Part shown: one piece after another, positions 59,659 to 64,000 of the stretch
How positions within the stretch are numbered: position 1 is the stretch's first letter
Layout: each line of letters starts with the position of its first letter
Notes under the pieces: generated by a model
The model's database searches: none
Told to the model about the DNA's origin: nothing
The model's input: the letters and a program-made list of their open reading frames with translations, nothing else
Translations under genes and position numbers: made by a program
Source: Arcobacter roscoffensis
Lineage (GTDB): Bacteria; Campylobacterota; Campylobacteria; Campylobacterales; Arcobacteraceae
Reading direction: 5' to 3'
NCBI RefSeq assembly: GCF_024267655.1
Contig: NZ_CP100595.1
Coordinates: forward strand, 1,488,001 to 1,552,000
Length of the DNA: 64,000 bases

Positions 59659-61917
59659 TTAAGCAATCTTAATTTCATCTTCTGATCTACCTATGTAATA
59701 GCCTTGTGAATAATCAATTCCCATTGATTTCACATAATCAAAAAGTTCTTTACTTTCCACATACTCAGCAATTGTTTTAATATTTAAATTATCACATAAG
59801 AATTTAAGTGTTCCTATTAAAAGTTGTCTTTTGGAATTTTTATCTAAACCTATTATTAAAGATCCATCAATTTTAAGAAAATCAATATAATCACTTAGTT
59901 TTACTATGTACTCATAATTTGAATATCCGCTTCCAAAATCATCGATTGCTATTTGACATCCATACTCTTTAGCTTTTTTTATGAAAAAGAAAAAGTTTTC
60001 ATAATTATCAATAGCTTCTGTTTCAACTATTTCTAATACTAATCTATCTTTTATATCATACTCTTTAATTTTATTAAAAAGATGTTTTCTAATTTTTTTA
60101 TCAGAAATATCTTCGATACTTAAGTTTATTGAAAACTGTATATCTTTTTTATCTTTAAAATACTCAAAAGATTTATCAATTACTATCATTGTTAGCTTTT
60201 TATATTTTTTTGTTTCCTTTGCAATATCTAAAAATTCACCTGGAAAGATTAGTTTATCATCAATTTTAAGTCTTATTAGTGTTTCATATTTATCAATACA
60301 GTTTTTATTATTGTTATAAATAGCTTGAAATTGCACTATTACATTATCATTTTCTATTGCTTTTTTTATTTTATTTACCATCAAGATATTTTCTTGATTA
60401 ATTTGAATATTTTTCTTTTCTGTATTATCATAAATATTAATATCTACTTTTTCTTTTAAGGCATCACTTAAAGCAATCTCAGCTTCCTTTAGCTCTTCTA
60501 TGCTGTTATTTAACTTTTCTGTATTACTTACAGCTATTGTACTATTTACTAAGACTTCAAAATTTCCATTTATAACTTGAAAAGATTCATTTTCTAATCT
60601 ATAATGTATGTTATCCAAAGAGCTTAATAGCTTTGATTTTGTTTTAAAATGATATTTAAATGCAAAAGTTGCTTTTGATATTTTGTATAGTTTTGAAAAT
60701 GAATTTTTATACTCGAATTGTTTTAAAAATAAGGCTGATTCTTTTATTAGCTCTTCTGCTATTTTGAAACCGTAAGCATCTTGAACTTTATCATAATTAT
60801 CTATATGAATAAGTATAATAATAGAATCTTCAAATTTTTTTCTATTTAAATCATGAAATAAGCAAGCTCTATTTGGAAGTTGCGTAATTGGATCTGTAAT
60901 AGCTTGTGTGTGTATCTTACCTTTTAGTTTTTCAGGAATACTTGCAAAATAAAAAATTAATGGTAAAAGAATAAATGATATAGCTATTAATATAGCGTAA
61001 ATAGAGTATTCATTCTCTTTTTGTTCATTTAATAAAGCAGTAAATTTTGATTTTAGGATTAATTTTAATCCTTGTCCTGTATTTAGGTTTGATATTTTTT
61101 TACTATAATAATCATTATTTTTCATCTCTAAATTTGAAATAATCTCTTTTGCATTTTCTAGACCAAATTCATCATTTAATAAATAAGTTTTAAAGCTATT
61201 TGACAAAATACCTTTTTTATCATCAGGATGCAGGATAAACCTTTGTTTATTATCTATAAGATAAATATCATATAAAGTACTTTTTCTGATAGTGTTAAAT
61301 AAAGTTTCTAAATTGATACTAAATACAACAAAGCCATTTTTCTTATCATCTTTATCATATACAGGTGTTGCTAGTCTAAGTAAAGATACCTTTGGTAAAA
61401 CTTCTTTTCCAAACTCTCTTCGTAAATCAATCTTTGAGATACCTACATTATCTTTTGTAAGATTTATAAATCTATGAAAGTAATATCTATTTGCTTTATT
61501 TTGTAATAAGTTATTAGGAGTAATTATTGATGGATTATTTCTTAAGTTGTAATCTCTTCTGATTTTTACTTTTTCATAGCCATCTTTATCAATATATCTT
61601 AATTGAAAACTATTTTCAAAGGAGTTATTTAGTGTTAGAAAGGTTTCTTTAACAGTCTCTTCATTTTTATTTGAAGTTATATATTCTATTAAATTTTTGT
61701 TTTTTGACAAAGATATTAAAGCATTTTCATATTTTTCAAAATACTCATGTATTAGTTCTTCATGTGTCTTGAACTTTTCTTCTATTTTTAAAGATGAAAT
61801 TGTTTTAATATTAGTTTTATCTTTAATCTCAGAAAAATATCCAATTATAAACAATGAAAACATCACACCTATCATATATAATATGATATATGTAGTTCTA
61901 TAGTTGATTTTTTGCAT
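59659..61917 (-). CDS. Membrane c-di-GMP phosphodiesterase with CACHE-like sensor and degenerate GGDEF
   Basis: 752 residues. Helices at about 8-27 and 303-324 flank a large periplasmic dCACHE-like sensor. The GGDEF domain (about 335-480) starts normally (DPITQLPNRACLFHDLNRK) but has KISKATF in place of GGDEF, so no cyclase activity. The EAL domain (about 505-750) retains ETLIRL, NLSIED, EIVETEA, DDFGSGYS, LKIDGS and AEYVE, so it likely hydrolyses c-di-GMP. Convergent with the LRR gene, three bases apart. Regulates the motile-sessile switch by inference. Confidence 0.88.
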   Translation of the reverse strand: MQKINYRTTYIILYMIGVMFSLFIIGYFSEIKDKTNIKTISSLKIEEKFKTHEELIHEYFEKYENALISLSKNKNLIEYITSNKNEETVKETFLTLNNSFENSFQLRYIDKDGYEKVKIRRDYNLRNNPSIITPNNLLQNKANRYYFHRFINLTKDNVGISKIDLRREFGKEVLPKVSLLRLATPVYDKDDKKNGFVVFSINLETLFNTIRKSTLYDIYLIDNKQRFILHPDDKKGILSNSFKTYLLNDEFGLENAKEIISNLEMKNNDYYSKKISNLNTGQGLKLILKSKFTALLNEQKENEYSIYAILIAISFILLPLIFYFASIPEKLKGKIHTQAITDPITQLPNRACLFHDLNRKKFEDSIIILIHIDNYDKVQDAYGFKIAEELIKESALFLKQFEYKNSFSKLYKISKATFAFKYHFKTKSKLLSSLDNIHYRLENESFQVINGNFEVLVNSTIAVSNTEKLNNSIEELKEAEIALSDALKEKVDINIYDNTEKKNIQINQENILMVNKIKKAIENDNVIVQFQAIYNNNKNCIDKYETLIRLKIDDKLIFPGEFLDIAKETKKYKKLTMIVIDKSFEYFKDKKDIQFSINLSIEDISDKKIRKHLFNKIKEYDIKDRLVLEIVETEAIDNYENFFFFIKKAKEYGCQIAIDDFGSGYSNYEYIVKLSDYIDFLKIDGSLIIGLDKNSKRQLLIGTLKFLCDNLNIKTIAEYVESKELFDYVKSMGIDYSQGYYIGRSEDEIKIA

Positions 61918-61996
61918 TTAGATCCTAAATATTTGTATTTACGAAGTATACAAATAAATAGTATCAAAATAATATCATATTCACATGAAAAAAATT

Positions 61997-63196
61997 TTAT
62001 AATGATAAAGGCAATTCTATTGTGAAAACAGCTCCTTCAAATTTTTCATTATTATACTCATATCTGCTATTTTTTACTTTTACTTTTCCACACATTGAAT
62101 CATGGATGATTTTATACACAATATTTAAACCTAAGCCAACTCCATGTGATTTATGTTTTGTTGTAAAATAAGGTTCAAAAACTTTATTTACAAACTCTGT
62201 TTTAATACCACCTGCATTATCTTTTATAAGTATTTCAATTCTATTATTTTCAAGTTTTTTTGTTTCAATAAAAATATACTTAGGAGTGTTTAGTTTTCCT
62301 AGCGCATCATTTGAATTTCTTACTATATTTACTATTGCTTGAAATAAGCTATTTGGTAAGTTTTCTAAGACTATATCATCATCTAAATTCATGATTACAT
62401 CAATATTATTTTTTGATAAGATGTAATCTTCACATTCAATACATTTTCTTATAGTTTCACTTAAGTTAAAGTTTATAAGTTTTTCTTTGTTTGTATAATC
62501 TCTAAATGATTCAATAGTATTTGATAGATCTTGTGTAGTTTTCATTATCATATCAATATTTTTTTTCATATCTTCTTTTTTCATAAGACCTAAATCAATA
62601 TTTAAATGCATCCCAGAAGCACATGTTGATATAACTGATAGAGGCTGTCTCCATTGGTGGGCAATATTTCCTATCATCTCTCCTAGTGCAGCCATTTTAC
62701 TTTGTTCAATTAGCTCAAGTTGTTGTTTTTCAATTCTTTCTTTTAATTGTATCTCTTTTTGTAAAACTTGATATAAGTCATCATTTACAGCTTGTAGTTG
62801 TTTGTTTTTTATAATTACTTCTATATAAAGTTTTAGTTTATTGATAAATTGATGATTGTCTATAGGTTTTGTTAGGTAGTCAATAGCACCAATCTCAAAA
62901 CCTTTTTGCTTGAATTCTTCTTCTTTAAATGCTGCTGTTAAAAATATAATAGGAATGTTTTGTGTTTTAGGATTTGATTTTAGATATTTTGCTGTATCAA
63001 AACCATCAAGTCCTGGCATTTGTATATCTAAAATAATAATATCAACATTAGTTTTATATGTGACTTTTAGTGCATCTTCTCCGCTAGAAGCTAGTAATAG
63101 GTTTATATTTTCTAGATATTCATCTATTAAATATTGTAAGGATACTCTATTTGCTTCTACATCATCAACTACTAATACTGTTATATCTTCTTTCAT
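61997..63196 (-). CDS. Response regulator-histidine kinase fusion
   Basis: 399 residues, soluble. N-terminal receiver (about 1-125) with DDVE, IIILDIQMPGLDG and LTKPID, a coiled-coil linker, HisKA with GNIAHQWRQPLSVIST (His near 181), and HATPase with IVNIVRNSNDALG, IKDNAGGI and GVGLGLNIVYKI. Coupled to the cheR gene by a four-base overlap. The reversed order (receiver before kinase) suggests phospho-input from another kinase. Confidence 0.9.
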   Translation of the reverse strand: MKEDITVLVVDDVEANRVSLQYLIDEYLENINLLLASSGEDALKVTYKTNVDIIILDIQMPGLDGFDTAKYLKSNPKTQNIPIIFLTAAFKEEEFKQKGFEIGAIDYLTKPIDNHQFINKLKLYIEVIIKNKQLQAVNDDLYQVLQKEIQLKERIEKQQLELIEQSKMAALGEMIGNIAHQWRQPLSVISTCASGMHLNIDLGLMKKEDMKKNIDMIMKTTQDLSNTIESFRDYTNKEKLINFNLSETIRKCIECEDYILSKNNIDVIMNLDDDIVLENLPNSLFQAIVNIVRNSNDALGKLNTPKYIFIETKKLENNRIEILIKDNAGGIKTEFVNKVFEPYFTTKHKSHGVGLGLNIVYKIIHDSMCGKVKVKNSRYEYNNEKFEGAVFTIELPLSL

Positions 63197-64000
63197 ATTT
63201 TCCTCTTATATATTTTATTTTTTTCATCAATTGTTACATAGTTTAAATTATTGTTTAAAGATTCACTCTCACCTAAAACTAAAAAGCCATAAGAGTCAAG
63301 AGAGTCTTTAAATAAATCAAAAATTCTGTTTTTCAAATCTTTATCAAAATAGATTAAGACATTTCTACAAAAAATTAATTGAAACTCGTTAAGTTTTGAA
63401 TCAAGGGCTAAATTGTGTTTAAAAAACAAAATTTTATCTTTGATACTTTCATCTATTTCTACAAAATCATCATGACTTATAAAGTACTTACTAAAGCTTT
63501 GATTGCCACCTGCTTGGTAATAGTGCTTTAAAAATCTTTCATAACTCTCTTTTGAATAAAGTCCATTCTTTGCATTTTCTAAAATCACATCATTTAAATC
63601 AGTTGCATAAATCAAACTTCTATCAAGTAATCCTAATTCTTTTAAGAAAATTGCAATAGAGTAGGGTTCTTCACCACTACTGCAACCTGCACACCAGATT
63701 TTTATATCTAAATAACTATCAAGTTTTGGAAGGATTTCTTCTTTTAATAATTTGAATACTTTAGGGTTTCTATAAAAAGTGGTAATATTAACAGAAATAT
63801 TTAAAAATAAATCTTTAAATACACTTTTATTATTTAAAACTATTTCTTGAAACTCTTTAAAGTTTTTAGGTTTTAAATTTGAATAAAAAAGATGTATTCT
63901 TCTTTTTATATGATTTTCATTGTATCCACTATAGTCATAGCCATATTTCTCATAAACTTTTTTTAAAAATATTTTTATATCTTTTTTATCAAAAAAATCA
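63193..64000 (-). CDS. cheR: CheR-type protein-glutamate methyltransferase (5' end outside window)
   Basis: At least 268 residues are visible and the frame is open to the window edge. N-terminal helical domain has YDYSGYNENHIKRRI and NITTFYRNPKVFKLL, and the SAM domain has WCAGCSSGEEPYSIAIFL, IYATDLNDVI and LIFCRNVLIYF. Methylates chemoreceptor-like glutamates; in Campylobacterota, CheR-kinase groups also occur apart from chemotaxis loci. Linked to the receiver-kinase gene downstream. Only the very first residues are missing. Confidence 0.93.
   Translation of the reverse strand, partial: DFFDKKDIKIFLKKVYEKYGYDYSGYNENHIKRRIHLFYSNLKPKNFKEFQEIVLNNKSVFKDLFLNISVNITTFYRNPKVFKLLKEEILPKLDSYLDIKIWCAGCSSGEEPYSIAIFLKELGLLDRSLIYATDLNDVILENAKNGLYSKESYERFLKHYYQAGGNQSFSKYFISHDDFVEIDESIKDKILFFKHNLALDSKLNEFQLIFCRNVLIYFDKDLKNRIFDLFKDSLDSYGFLVLGESESLNNNLNYVTIDEKNKIYKRKI

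Overview
The window is strongly AT-rich chromosomal DNA. Codon use, gene content and gene order point to the Campylobacterota, most likely Arcobacteraceae. The order aroB, MscS-type channel, mtaB, FtsH-like ATPase, bioV is the one I recall from Helicobacter and Campylobacter. The histidine kinases carry the AHQWRQPL H-box that is common in this group. No rRNA or CRISPR array was seen; there is one tRNA (Glu, TTC).

Region by region. 1-4 kb: a LapD-like c-di-GMP receptor with a lipoprotein and a Sel1-repeat protein. 4-17 kb: tRNA-Glu, a BCCT transporter, the conserved aroB to mogA run, an SLC13 permease and mutS2. 16.5-21.7 kb: small envelope proteins, a large DUF748/AsmA-like protein and dapE. 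21.7-24.9 kb: an island of two overlapping P-loop ATPase genes behind a consensus promoter that carries three 18-bp operator-like repeats at exact 27-bp spacing. 25-38 kb: accessory metabolism, transporters and regulators, including a TetR gene whose operator occurs twice. 38-45 kb: a DsbC-like protein, an AEC transporter, an HxlR regulator and a flavin oxidoreductase cluster framed by two copies of a 22-bp operator. 45-49.7 kb: a degenerate kinase/regulator pair, an IS256-derived element whose transposase core is replaced by cargo, and a canonical two-component pair. 49.6-53.5 kb: a molybdate operon (modE, modA, a TOBE protein, modB, modC) with ModE-like boxes and an unexplained duplicated 53-bp sequence. 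53.5-64 kb: a two-component system with a small exported protein, SlyD-like isomerase, thiI, an LRR-like protein, a c-di-GMP phosphodiesterase, a response regulator-kinase fusion and CheR, which runs off the window.

Best candidates for something new: (1) the two-ATPase operon with its operator array; (2) the 1.36-kb IS256-derived cassette with cargo and near-perfect target duplications; (3) the HxlR-type electrophile-response regulon with a duplicated promoter/operator; (4) the stand-alone degenerate HATPase protein whose ribosome-binding site lies in a hairpin, followed by a regulator with a degenerate receiver and three 11-bp-phased repeats in its promoter; (5) the duplicated noncoding element beside modE.

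All assignments come from reading the sequence and recalled family knowledge. No database searches were run.
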